The position numbers and the translations under genes were made by a program. A stretch of 64,000 nt of DNA, taken from Patescibacteria group bacterium. Its GTDB lineage: Bacteria; Patescibacteriota; Gracilibacteria; Peribacterales; Peribacteraceae. Below, one piece after another: positions 40,526 through 49,485 of this stretch. The stretch spans positions 1 through 64,000 of the forward strand of contig JAHIYH010000031.1 of assembly GCA_018814875.1 (NCBI GenBank), written 5' to 3'. The stretch's first letter is position 1, and each line of letters opens with the position of its first letter. The notes under the pieces were generated by a model that was not told the DNA's origin, searched no databases, and saw only the letters and a program-made list of their open reading frames with translations.

Positions 40526-41784
40526 GCACAATAGCTATGCCAGCAAAGGGAGAAACTTATACAACTATTGAGCGGTGCAGAGTTTGTGGTTCATCAGATA
40601 TTAGTGATTTATATAGCATTGGGGATCTATACATTTCAAATTTCCCAGAAAAATCAGATGATGGAATAAAGGCACCACTAGAAATGGTGATGTGTGAGAA
40701 TTGCTCGTTGGTACAACTAAGAGATACAGCTCCACAGGAATTAATGTATGCAAGATTCTATTGGTATCGTTCTGGCGTAACGCAAACAATGCGCTATGCA
40801 CTAAGAGACATCACTAAAAGTATCGAGGATAGAATCGAACTAAATCCCGGTGACGTAGTTTTAGATATCGGCTCCAATGATGGAACGATGCTTAGAACTT
40901 TCGAAAAGGAGGGAATAATTAAAGTTGGAGTAGAGCCAGCATCAAATCTTGCAGAGGAGGGAGCAAAAGGAATCGATTACTTCATCAACGATTTTTGGAA
41001 GTACGAAAGCTACATGGATATAGTCGGAAAAAAAGCAAAAGTAATTACCGCTATCGGAATGTTCTACGACATGGAGGATCCAAATGAATTTATTCGTGAT
41101 GCAGCGTTGGCATTAGAAGATGATGGAATATTTGTTGCGCAGCTTATGTGCCTAAAGAACATGTTGGATACAAATGATGTAGGGAACATCTGTCATGAAC
41201 ATCTAGAGTTCTATTCACTAGTTTCTTTGGAATACTTGTTTGATAAAAACGGATTCGAGATTATTGATATAGATCACAACGAAGTTAATGGAGGAAGCTA
41301 CAGGGTCTTTGCGGGGCTTAAGGGCGGTAATCCTCCTAAAGTAGAAGGTGCGTCAGCAAGGATCCAAAAATATCGCGAGACGGAAGCGACTCTGGAATCA
41401 AAAGAAGCGCACATGGAGTTCTTTGCACGAATCGAGGAGAACAAAAAGAAGTGCGTTGATTTCATTAAGCAAGAAGTTACAAATGGAAAGAGCGTTTGGA
41501 TTTACGGAGCCTCTACAAAAGGAAATACAATACTTCAGTACTATGGATTGGATCACACATTGATCGAAGGAGCTTCCGAACGAAGCCCGGAAAAATGGGG
41601 TAAGTGCACTGTTGGCACAGGTATTCCGATTGTGTCAGAGGAGGAAGCGCGCAAGGCCCAGCCAGATTATTTTCTGGTCTTGCCGTATGCATTTTTCGAT
41701 GAGTTTTATAAGAGGGAAGAAGAGTGGAGAAATAAAGGTGGAAAGTTTATAGTGCCATTACCCCAATTTCGCATCGTCTCATGA
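40522..41784 (+). CDS. SAM-dependent C-methyltransferase (NDP-hexose C-methyltransferase family)
   Basis: Zn-type CRVCGSSDI...CENCSLVQL, VVLDIGSNDGTMLRTF, C-terminal VWIYGASTKGNTILQYYG. Confidence 0.9.
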   Translation: MSTIAMPAKGETYTTIERCRVCGSSDISDLYSIGDLYISNFPEKSDDGIKAPLEMVMCENCSLVQLRDTAPQELMYARFYWYRSGVTQTMRYALRDITKSIEDRIELNPGDVVLDIGSNDGTMLRTFEKEGIIKVGVEPASNLAEEGAKGIDYFINDFWKYESYMDIVGKKAKVITAIGMFYDMEDPNEFIRDAALALEDDGIFVAQLMCLKNMLDTNDVGNICHEHLEFYSLVSLEYLFDKNGFEIIDIDHNEVNGGSYRVFAGLKGGNPPKVEGASARIQKYRETEATLESKEAHMEFFARIEENKKKCVDFIKQEVTNGKSVWIYGASTKGNTILQYYGLDHTLIEGASERSPEKWGKCTVGTGIPIVSEEEARKAQPDYFLVLPYAFFDEFYKREEEWRNKGGKFIVPLPQFRIVS

Positions 41785-42647
41785 AGAATAAAACATATTT
41801 TTTTGTTAAGCTCCGTAGAGCACTGGCTCCGATTATCCGTGAAATGCTTGAACACTGCGGGCCTTTGCGTTTTTTTAGTGTAAAAATGATGTCTTGGTAC
41901 TTAAAGCCGGTTGTCCAATGGGATGGACACACCGTATTTGTGGACACTTCGGATTTTGGTCTGTCATTCGAGTTGGAAAGCACAGGAGAGTATGAGGTTG
42001 CATCTATGGAGTACTGCAAAAATTTTCTAAAACCAGGTATGGTGTTTGTTGATGTTGGTGCGAATATTGGACTTTTTACTCTCATGGCAGCCAGGCAGGT
42101 CGGTCCAACTGGGCATGTCTATTCCTTTGAGCCTGGAGCAACCAATTGTGTCCTAATGCGTAAGAATGTTGAGCATAATGGGTACAATAACGTAACCATA
42201 ATTCAGAAGGCTGTTCTAGATCACAGTGGCAGTTGTACCTTGTTTAAGTCGGGGTTTAACACAGCGGATCACCGAACATATTGCGTTTCTAAGGGAAGGA
42301 AGCAGACAACAATAGATTGTGTTTCGCTGGACGATTACTTTTCGCCGGATATACACATCGACATGATCAAGATGGACATTGAGGGAGTTGAAGAAGTTGC
42401 GATTCGCGGAATGGATCGTATTCTTGCTACAAAGAAGCCCTTGCAGTTCATTGTGGAATGCTGGCCTTCTGTTCTTAAGAAGGTAGGTACAGATCCATTC
42501 AAACTCTTTGCATCTCTGGAGCAGAGAGGGTTTAAGCTCTCAGTAATTGATGACGCATCGCGCGATATTACTCCTATGGATTCTGTATCTGCAGTTGAGG
42601 AGTGTAGGCAAAAAGAAGTTGCAAACATTCTCTGCATCCTAAGATAA
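41781..42647 (+). CDS. FkbM family methyltransferase
   Basis: MVFVDVGANIGLFTLMAARQVG, IDMIKMDIEGVEEVAIRGM. Confidence 0.92.
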   Translation: MKNKTYFFVKLRRALAPIIREMLEHCGPLRFFSVKMMSWYLKPVVQWDGHTVFVDTSDFGLSFELESTGEYEVASMEYCKNFLKPGMVFVDVGANIGLFTLMAARQVGPTGHVYSFEPGATNCVLMRKNVEHNGYNNVTIIQKAVLDHSGSCTLFKSGFNTADHRTYCVSKGRKQTTIDCVSLDDYFSPDIHIDMIKMDIEGVEEVAIRGMDRILATKKPLQFIVECWPSVLKKVGTDPFKLFASLEQRGFKLSVIDDASRDITPMDSVSAVEECRQKEVANILCILR

Positions 42648-42841
42648 CTGTGCCTTATAAACTTGATCTTATTTTACCCGCTTTTTTGGAATATTTTTGG
42701 CATCAGTATAGGAATTTATGCATCTAGTGGAATAGAGGTATCGCCATGGCGGGTCTGGTTGGTGTGTTGCAGTGGCGAATTGGCAAGTTTTTTTTGGTGT
42801 TAGCTGGCAGAGCTTCGCAGTATTCCTGTATTCTCTCGCAT

Positions 42842-43813
42842 ATGGAACCTAAGCGTGCACTTATTCTTGGAATTACAGGACAAGATGGAAGTTACCTTGC
42901 TGAGGTGCTTCTAGAAAAAGATTACGAAGTTCACGGACTGATCAGAAGGTCTGCCACAGGCAACACCTGCAATATCGACCACTTTATAGATGACATAGAA
43001 CTGCACAGAGGAGATCTATCGGATGCACCATCACTTTACAGCGCAATCAACACAGTTCGTCCTGATGAGATCTATAACGAAGCAGATCAAGATCATGCTG
43101 GTTGGAGTTATAGCGTCGTTGATTATGCTTCGGATATCACAGGCGCAGCTCCTGGTAGAATCTTGGAGATCATCAGACAGATTGATACCAAGATAAAATT
43201 CTTCCAGCCACTTACATCCAATATGTTTGGTCAGGCAGAGGAGTGCCCACAGAATGAAGAAACCAAACTTATGCCGCAGAGTCCTTACGCGTGTGCAAAG
43301 GCTTATGCTTTTATGCTCACACGTTATTACAGGCAGGTGCATAACATCTTTGCTTCTACTGCTATCTTCTTTAATCACGAATCTCCACGTCGCACTCCCT
43401 CGTATGTTTCGCGAAAGATTACACAGGCTGCAGTTAGAATTTCACTTGGATTACAAGATAAACTTTATTTGGGTGATATAGAACCAGAGATAGATTTTGG
43501 ATACGCAAAGGAATACATGGAGACGGCATGGAAAATAATGCAACAAGACAAGCCCGATGACTTTGTAATTGGAACAGGCGAAGCACATTCAGTTAGAGAG
43601 CTTATGGAAGCAGCGTTTAAAGCAGTTGGTCTGAATGCAGATGATTATGTAGAGATTGATCCAAAACTCATCCGTCCAGGCAAAACAAGTACTCTAATTG
43701 CAGATTATTCCAAGGCAAATAAAGTATTTGGATACGAACCAAAAGTTAAATATGAGGATTTGGTGAAGATCATGATTGAGCATGATAAACGAATTGAGAC
43801 GAGGACGGTCTAA
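42842..43813 (+). CDS. GDP-mannose 4,6-dehydratase homologue with altered catalytic motifs
   Basis: [51 protein letters not shown], but YNEADQDHAGWS and PLTSNMFG in place of YNLAAQSHV and STSELYG. Confidence 0.88.
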   Translation: MEPKRALILGITGQDGSYLAEVLLEKDYEVHGLIRRSATGNTCNIDHFIDDIELHRGDLSDAPSLYSAINTVRPDEIYNEADQDHAGWSYSVVDYASDITGAAPGRILEIIRQIDTKIKFFQPLTSNMFGQAEECPQNEETKLMPQSPYACAKAYAFMLTRYYRQVHNIFASTAIFFNHESPRRTPSYVSRKITQAAVRISLGLQDKLYLGDIEPEIDFGYAKEYMETAWKIMQQDKPDDFVIGTGEAHSVRELMEAAFKAVGLNADDYVEIDPKLIRPGKTSTLIADYSKANKVFGYEPKVKYEDLVKIMIEHDKRIETRTV

Positions 43814-43911
43814 ACAATCAACAATCAACAGTCAACACGCGCCTGCGGCGCTCTCAACAATCAACAATCAACAATCAACACGGGTGCTAAGCATCCTCTT
43901 AACAATCAACT
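43814..43911. repeat. Left arm of word repeat flanking the FHB gene (CAATCAA words)
   Basis: acaatcaacaatcaacagtcaacacgcgcctgcggcgctctcaacaatcaacaatcaacaatcaacacg... Confidence 0.85.
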
Positions 43912-43947
43912 TGTTTTGTATGAATGTATTTGGTAGATTCGCGTGCT

Positions 43948-44313
43948 ATGTCGGCTTTTAGATTCAAACAGTTCAAAGTTTATAAAGACGCGAAAGAATT
44001 TCGAAGGCAAGTTTCGCGTCTTGTAATCAAGCTAACGGATAAGCGAGCGTATGATCTTTCCGCTCAAATAAGAAGAGCAAGTCTTTCGATTGTTCTCAAT
44101 ATTGCGGAAGGATCAGCAAAGAAATCAGATATTGATTTTGCGAGGTTTTTAGAAATATCATCAGGATCTGTTAATGAAGTTGTTGCAGGATTTGATGTTG
44201 CACACGACGAAAATCTGATTTCCAGTGAAGATTTAAATCTAATTGAAGATAAAGCAAGAGAAATTATAAATCAATTAGGAGGCTTTATAAAAAGCTTAAG
44301 AGTTAAAAGTTGA
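43948..44313 (+). CDS. Four-helix-bundle protein (23S rRNA intervening-sequence protein family)
   Basis: FKQFKVYKDAKEFRRQVSRL, AQIRRASLSIVLNIAEGSAKKSDIDFARFLEISSGSVNEV. Confidence 0.92.
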   Translation: MSAFRFKQFKVYKDAKEFRRQVSRLVIKLTDKRAYDLSAQIRRASLSIVLNIAEGSAKKSDIDFARFLEISSGSVNEVVAGFDVAHDENLISSEDLNLIEDKAREIINQLGGFIKSLRVKS

Positions 44314-44356
44314 TAGTTGATAGTTGATAGTTGATAGCGCAGCGTGTTGATTGTTA
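44306..44356. repeat. Right arm of word repeat flanking the FHB gene (GTTGATA/GTTGATTGTT words)
   Basis: aaaagttgatagttgatagttgatagttgatagcgcagcgtgttgattgtta; the first word supplies the FHB stop TGA. Confidence 0.85.
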
Positions 44357-45466
44357 TACCGCTACCGATTCAATAACATCACACACCCTCTCCATCTGCT
44401 CATCTGTAATAGCTAGCCCTGATGGAAGATATAGACCTCTTTCAGCAACGTATTCGGTCACAGGGAACGTTTCTTCTGTGGGATAAAGCTCACTGACCGC
44501 AGGTTGCTCGTGGCAGGGAACAAAGAATGTTCTGGTATCAACTCCTTGCTCTTTAAGTTTGGCCGCAAACTCATCACGGCTCATGCCGAACTCATCTTCA
44601 ATCAAGATTGCATACATCCAGTACACGTTTTTCGCGTAATCTTTTGTAATGGGAGTGCGAATACCTTTGATACCTTGCAGTCTCTCTGTATAAAAATTCG
44701 CCATGTGCTCTTTTGTCTTCAAAAACTCTTCCAAGTGTTCCAGTTGCCCAAGGCCCAAGGCTGCTTGCAGATTGGTGACTCGATAGTTGTATCCGAGTTT
44801 TTCGTGGACGAATCGTTTTTGCTTTGAGTGCGACAAATCTTTCAATGACCTGACACGTTCTGCGAGCTCATCATCATCTGTACACACCATTCCGCCTTCA
44901 CCGGTTGAAATTATTTTGTTCCCGTAGAAACTAAAGGCACTGATGTTCCCGAGTGATCCACACATTTTTCCTTTATAAGTTCCTCCATGAATTTCTGCAG
45001 CATCTTCTACTACAGAAATACCATGCTTTGCAGCAATTTCTAAAATTGGATCCATGTCGCAGCTATGTCCGTAAATGTGCACAGGCATTATTGCTTTTGT
45101 TTTTGGAGTTATTTTTTCTTCTAATTTGTTCGGATCCATATTGTAAGTATCAGGTTCGACGTCGCAAAATACTGGTTTTGCTCCTGTGTACATAACAGCG
45201 AATACCGAGGCGATCATTGTAAAATCTGGCAGTATCACTTCATCATCTGGGCCAACTTCAAGTGCCTCTAATGCCAAGTGGAGCGCGGTTGTTCCACTAG
45301 TAGTAAGTATCGCGTGTTTAACTCCAATTGTATTTGCAAAGGCTTCTTCAAACTTTCCTATGTAAGCACCTGCGGAAGAAATCCACCCCGTATCCAATGC
45401 ATCATTTACGTACTTCTTTGCAGAAGCGGGGACAACGGGCTCGTTGACTGGTACAAAATCACTCAT
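44354..45466 (-). CDS. DegT/DnrJ/EryC1 aminotransferase, GDP-perosamine-synthase-like
   Basis: TTSGTTALHLALEALEVGPDDEVILPDFTMIA, SFYGNKIISTGEGGMV. Confidence 0.88.
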   Translation of the reverse strand: MSDFVPVNEPVVPASAKKYVNDALDTGWISSAGAYIGKFEEAFANTIGVKHAILTTSGTTALHLALEALEVGPDDEVILPDFTMIASVFAVMYTGAKPVFCDVEPDTYNMDPNKLEEKITPKTKAIMPVHIYGHSCDMDPILEIAAKHGISVVEDAAEIHGGTYKGKMCGSLGNISAFSFYGNKIISTGEGGMVCTDDDELAERVRSLKDLSHSKQKRFVHEKLGYNYRVTNLQAALGLGQLEHLEEFLKTKEHMANFYTERLQGIKGIRTPITKDYAKNVYWMYAILIEDEFGMSRDEFAAKLKEQGVDTRTFFVPCHEQPAVSELYPTEETFPVTEYVAERGLYLPSGLAITDEQMERVCDVIESVAV

Positions 45467-45469
45467 TAC

Positions 45470-45877
45470 TTATGATTCAAGAAAGATTTTATCATTCTCT
45501 TGGTAGGGCCCTTGTTTTACTTCCATTATGCGTGATGGCTCAAGCATTTTTATAGAATGTCCTCCTTTTAAAAAGATTAAACATTGTCCTTCCTCAACAG
45601 TTTGTTCAGCCACTTTTTCCCATTCATCATTAAAAATTGTTACGAGCAGTTTTCCATTTTCAAGGATAATTAATTCTCCGATATTCTTAAGATCCAAATT
45701 GCGCGATTTATGCCTGTGAGGTTTTACTTCGTATTCCGCATCCCGCTCAAAAAATCCAACCTGCAAACTGTCGCAGTCTTCTGTTACGAATTTAACACCA
45801 TTTTCTGTGTCCACATCTTGCTTAAAGATTAGGGCATATATTTCTCCATTATGTTCTATGCGTTGGACAGCACTCAT
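45470..45877 (-). CDS. Cupin-like small protein
   Basis: EYEVKPHRHKSRNLDLKNIGELIILENGKLLVTIF ... GGHSIKML, single cupin-like fold. Confidence 0.65.
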   Translation of the reverse strand: MSAVQRIEHNGEIYALIFKQDVDTENGVKFVTEDCDSLQVGFFERDAEYEVKPHRHKSRNLDLKNIGELIILENGKLLVTIFNDEWEKVAEQTVEEGQCLIFLKGGHSIKMLEPSRIMEVKQGPYQENDKIFLES

Positions 45878-45941
45878 GCTCCGAAGTATATGCAATTAGA
45901 TATGCATTGCCATCTAATTTGAGACTATCTTCTAGATAGGA

Positions 45942-46355
45942 TTGTTATCACCGCGTATGCTCACTGGGATGTCCCGCAAATTCACGCCACATTTGTCGAA
46001 ATTCATTATGTATTTTTTGAGTGGATCAACAGCTGCATTTGCCGATATCGGTTCATATCTACTCATGTTACATATCGGAGTTTGGTATATTCTGGCCTCC
46101 GTAATTAGCGGAATAATCGGATTCTTCACTGCATTTTTACTGCATAAATACATCGTATTCCAAAAGAAATCTAAGTTCCTAAAGCACTTAAGGCGTTATT
46201 TTATGGTAGATATGGTCAATTTGGTTATTATTACAGTATTTTTGTATGCTCTGGTGGATTTCTGGGGAATTGATCCGGCAATCGCTAAATTTGTTGCCTT
46301 GACCCCTGTTGTTCTATGGAATTTTTTCATATATCGGTTTGTAGTATACGTATAG
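45942..46355 (+). CDS. GtrA family protein
   Basis: Four TM helices; YFLSGSTAAFADIGSYLLM, GFFTAFLLHKYIVFQKK, WNFFIYRFVVYV. Confidence 0.85.
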   Translation: MLSPRMLTGMSRKFTPHLSKFIMYFLSGSTAAFADIGSYLLMLHIGVWYILASVISGIIGFFTAFLLHKYIVFQKKSKFLKHLRRYFMVDMVNLVIITVFLYALVDFWGIDPAIAKFVALTPVVLWNFFIYRFVVYV

Positions 46356-46379
46356 TTGCTTTAGCCTGACTTACACACG

Positions 46380-47459
46380 ATGAATAAAAAAGCTTTGGTC
46401 ACCGGCATAACAGGTCAGGATGGCTCATATCTGGCTGAGCTTTTGATGGAGAAGGGATACGAGGTGCACGGTATTGTAAGGCGGGTCTCCGAGCTACAAA
46501 GAGATCGAATCGACCACTTGTTTCCAGACAACTGGAACTTTAAAGGAAACATTCAACTTCATTACGGAGATCTAGCCGACAGCAGTTCTCTTTTAAGAAT
46601 TCTTATGAAGGTACAGCCGGATGAAATTTATAATCTTGCTGCACAATCGCATGTAGGAATCAGTTTCGATATTCCGGAATATACGGGAGACGTAACTGGA
46701 GTAGGTGTTACCAGACTTCTTGAACTTGTAAGAAGCATAGATCTGCCAGCACGTTTTTATCAGGCAAGTAGCAGTGAGCTTTACGGAAAAGTCTCGGAGT
46801 CTCCTCAAACAGAAAAGACAGCATTCTATCCTCGTAGTCCTTACGCGAGTGCAAAGGCATATGCGTTTTATCTAACTCGCAACTACCGTGAAAGTTATAA
46901 TATGTATGCAGTAAATGGAATCTTGTTTAATCACGAATCTCCCAGAAGAGGAAGAAACTTTGTTACGCGTAAGATTACATGGAGCTTGGCATCAATTGCC
47001 GCAGGTAAGCGGAGGGCAATTCCTTTGGGTAATATGGATGCAGAGCGAGACTGGGGATATGCAAAGGAATATGTAGAGGGCATGTGGCGTATGTTGCAGC
47101 AGGATGAACCGGATGACTATATTCTTGCAACAGGCCGAACAGAATCCGTCAGGTCTTTTCTTGAGCTATGTTTGAATATTGGAGGATTCACCTTCGAAAG
47201 GCAGGGAGAAGGATTAGACGAAAAATACATTGATACAAATTCTGGAAGAATATTGGTAGAAGTTGATCCGTATTACTACAGACCTGCAGAAGTAGATACC
47301 CTTATGGGCGATGCATCTAAAGCGAAAAATGAATTAGGTTGGGAGTCAAAAACAACACTAGAAGATTTGGCAACAATTATGATGGAGTCGGATTTCCGAC
47401 AATTTGGATTGGAGCTTCCTACAAAAAAGAGTCAGGTTCTCACGTCTGCTTCTTTCTAA
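46380..47459 (+). CDS. gmd: GDP-mannose 4,6-dehydratase
   Basis: [74 protein letters not shown]. Confidence 0.94.
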   Translation: MNKKALVTGITGQDGSYLAELLMEKGYEVHGIVRRVSELQRDRIDHLFPDNWNFKGNIQLHYGDLADSSSLLRILMKVQPDEIYNLAAQSHVGISFDIPEYTGDVTGVGVTRLLELVRSIDLPARFYQASSSELYGKVSESPQTEKTAFYPRSPYASAKAYAFYLTRNYRESYNMYAVNGILFNHESPRRGRNFVTRKITWSLASIAAGKRRAIPLGNMDAERDWGYAKEYVEGMWRMLQQDEPDDYILATGRTESVRSFLELCLNIGGFTFERQGEGLDEKYIDTNSGRILVEVDPYYYRPAEVDTLMGDASKAKNELGWESKTTLEDLATIMMESDFRQFGLELPTKKSQVLTSASF

Positions 47460-48725
47460 TTAAAGCGCCAGATACTTGTAGCCCTCTTTCTCGATGTCTT
47501 CTTTACGTGCTATCGACTTAAGATCATAAAGTAAGCCTCCTTCCTTCAGGCTTGATAGAATTTTCTGAGGGAAGCTATCTAAGTATGTACTGTGTGGGAC
47601 TAGCAATAGGACGGCATCATAAAGACCATTATCCAGTTTCCCAGCTGTATGGCCCATATTTTCAATTTCCTTCTCGTTCAAATATGGATCGTGAACATCC
47701 ACTGAACATCCTGCCTCTTCTAGTTTTTGAATCACATTTCCAGACTTGCTGTTGCGCATGTCAGGTACGTTCTCTTTGAATGTTAGCCCTAACACAAGAA
47801 CGCGTTTTCCATTTGGATTTCCAAGTGCATTTGAGACACTCTTAGCAACAAATTCTCCCATGCCATCATTCACACTGCGGCCGGCCGCAATAACCTGTGT
47901 ATCCATGCCGAGTTGCTTGGCTTTTTCTACCAAATAATAAGGATCCACTCCGATGCAGTGCCCACCGACGAGTCCGGGTTGGAATGCGATAAAGTTCCAT
48001 TTGGTTTTTGCTGCAGAAAAGACATCTTTGGAAGCGATATCCATCTCGTTACACATCATGGCGATTTCGTTTACAAAGGCTATGTTCAGATCACGTTGGG
48101 CATTCTCAATAGCTTTAGCCATCTCTGCGACCTTGATAGAAGGTGCGCGATGAATGCCTGCTTCTACAATAGAGTCATAAAGTTTACAGAGTGTGTCTGT
48201 AGTTTTCTCGTCTTGTCCTGAAACAATTTTAACAATTTTAGTAACTGTATGTTCTTTGTCACCTGGATTGATACGCTCAGGTGAGTAACCAAGAGTAAAA
48301 CCTTTTCCACACTTCAATCCAGATTCTTTTTCCAAGATGGGTCCACATACTTCCTCCGTTGTCCCTGGATAAACTGTCGATTCATATACAACGATTGCAC
48401 CTTCCTTCAAATTTTCTCCAACTGCTTTTGTCCCAGCTTTCAAAATTGTGATGTCTGGTTTTTTGTCTTTATCAATCGGTGTGGGTAGAGCGACGATCAC
48501 TATGTCAGCTTCTTTGAGAGACTTCGGATCCGTACTAAATTCGATTGAGGATTCTTTGAGCTGCTCTTCAGTTAGTTCGTCTGTACTGTCCTTGCAATCT
48601 TCTAATTCGGCAATTCGTGTTCCATTCACATCATATCCGATAGTTCTATATCCTTTCTTTGCAAAGGCGTGAGCGAGCGGGAGACCAACATAGCCTAGGC
48701 CGACGATTGCTATTACCTGATTCAT
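47460..48725 (-). CDS. Nucleotide-sugar dehydrogenase (UDP-HexNAc dehydrogenase, WbpA/TviB-like)
   Basis: IAIVGLGYVGLPLAHAFAKKGY, FQPGLVGGHCIGVDPYYL, LGLTFKENVPDMRNSK. Confidence 0.92.
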   Translation of the reverse strand: MNQVIAIVGLGYVGLPLAHAFAKKGYRTIGYDVNGTRIAELEDCKDSTDELTEEQLKESSIEFSTDPKSLKEADIVIVALPTPIDKDKKPDITILKAGTKAVGENLKEGAIVVYESTVYPGTTEEVCGPILEKESGLKCGKGFTLGYSPERINPGDKEHTVTKIVKIVSGQDEKTTDTLCKLYDSIVEAGIHRAPSIKVAEMAKAIENAQRDLNIAFVNEIAMMCNEMDIASKDVFSAAKTKWNFIAFQPGLVGGHCIGVDPYYLVEKAKQLGMDTQVIAAGRSVNDGMGEFVAKSVSNALGNPNGKRVLVLGLTFKENVPDMRNSKSGNVIQKLEEAGCSVDVHDPYLNEKEIENMGHTAGKLDNGLYDAVLLLVPHSTYLDSFPQKILSSLKEGGLLYDLKSIARKEDIEKEGYKYLAL

Positions 48726-48774
48726 TGTGTTGATAGTGTAACCTCCTATGAAGTGTGGTGGTAGAAAAAGTCGC

Positions 48775-48830
48775 TGATTAGCTTATTAGTTGATTAGAGT
48801 AAGCCAATTAGCCAATAAGCCGCAAGCTGC
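48775..48830. repeat. Word-repeat hairpin (TTAGTTGATTAG / CCAATTAGCCAATAAGCC)
   Basis: gattagcttattagttgattag ... ccaattagccaataagc. Confidence 0.7.
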
Positions 48831-48857
48831 TAGTATCTGGTATAGTCTTTTCAATCT

Positions 48858-49379
48858 ATGAAACATTTCTTTGTTGGCCGCACAAAATCGGTCCATCCGC
48901 CTTCACTTCATCCGCCGACAAATCTATGTACGACAAGAAAGCTACGGCGGATTCCGCGTGCAATATTCAAGTCTATTGCATTGATATTTCACAGACGTAA
49001 GTCTCTTGAGCTCCACATTCAATTCCTTAGATACTTCTTTGTAGGTGGAACTTCTTCTGTCTTAGATCTTCTGGTATTTGCAGTATTAGTTTCTCAGTAC
49101 GATGTTCACTATCTTCTTGCAGCCTTTTTCTCGTACATGGCTGGCCTACTTTGGAATTACATTCTTTGTGTAGCTTGGGTATTTGAGAGTAAGCATAAGC
49201 GCATACTGGAATTTGTAATGATCTTCCTTATCGCTATGGGGGGGCTAATGTGGACAGAACTTCTGATGTGGATTTTTGTGGAGTTTGTGGACGTGATGCC
49301 GATAATTGCGAAGATAATTGTGCTTTGGATTGTGTTGTTTTGGAACTTCGGAATGCGCAAGGTTTATGTATTTCATTGA
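48858..49379 (+). CDS. GtrA family protein with unusual N-terminal extension
   Basis: RYFFVGGTSSVLDLLVFAVLV, YMAGLLWNYILCVAWVF, LFWNFGMRKVYVFH. Confidence 0.82.
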   Translation: MKHFFVGRTKSVHPPSLHPPTNLCTTRKLRRIPRAIFKSIALIFHRRKSLELHIQFLRYFFVGGTSSVLDLLVFAVLVSQYDVHYLLAAFFSYMAGLLWNYILCVAWVFESKHKRILEFVMIFLIAMGGLMWTELLMWIFVEFVDVMPIIAKIIVLWIVLFWNFGMRKVYVFH

Positions 49380-49389
49380 AATAATTATC

Positions 49390-49461
49390 CGTTATTTCGT
49401 TAATTCGTTATTTCGTTAACCCGTATGAGAAATTACGAAATAACTAAGTAACGAATTAACG
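49390..49461. repeat. Word-repeat hairpin (GTTATTTCGTTAA words)
   Basis: cgttatttcgttaattcgttatttcgttaa ... aattacgaaataactaagtaacgaattaacg. Confidence 0.85.
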
Positions 49462-49485
49462 TTTATGATAGAGTTCTTTAGACTT

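Noticed and set aside
42746-42841. N-terminal extension of the variant GMD (ORF start 42746)
   Set aside because: MEPKRALILGITGQDG at 42842 matches the normal GMD start; the upstream part overlaps a spacer-type repeat.
43814-44356. CRISPR array
   Set aside because: Repeats are 7-14 nt imperfect words with no constant repeat of CRISPR length, no regular unique spacers and no cas genes in the window.
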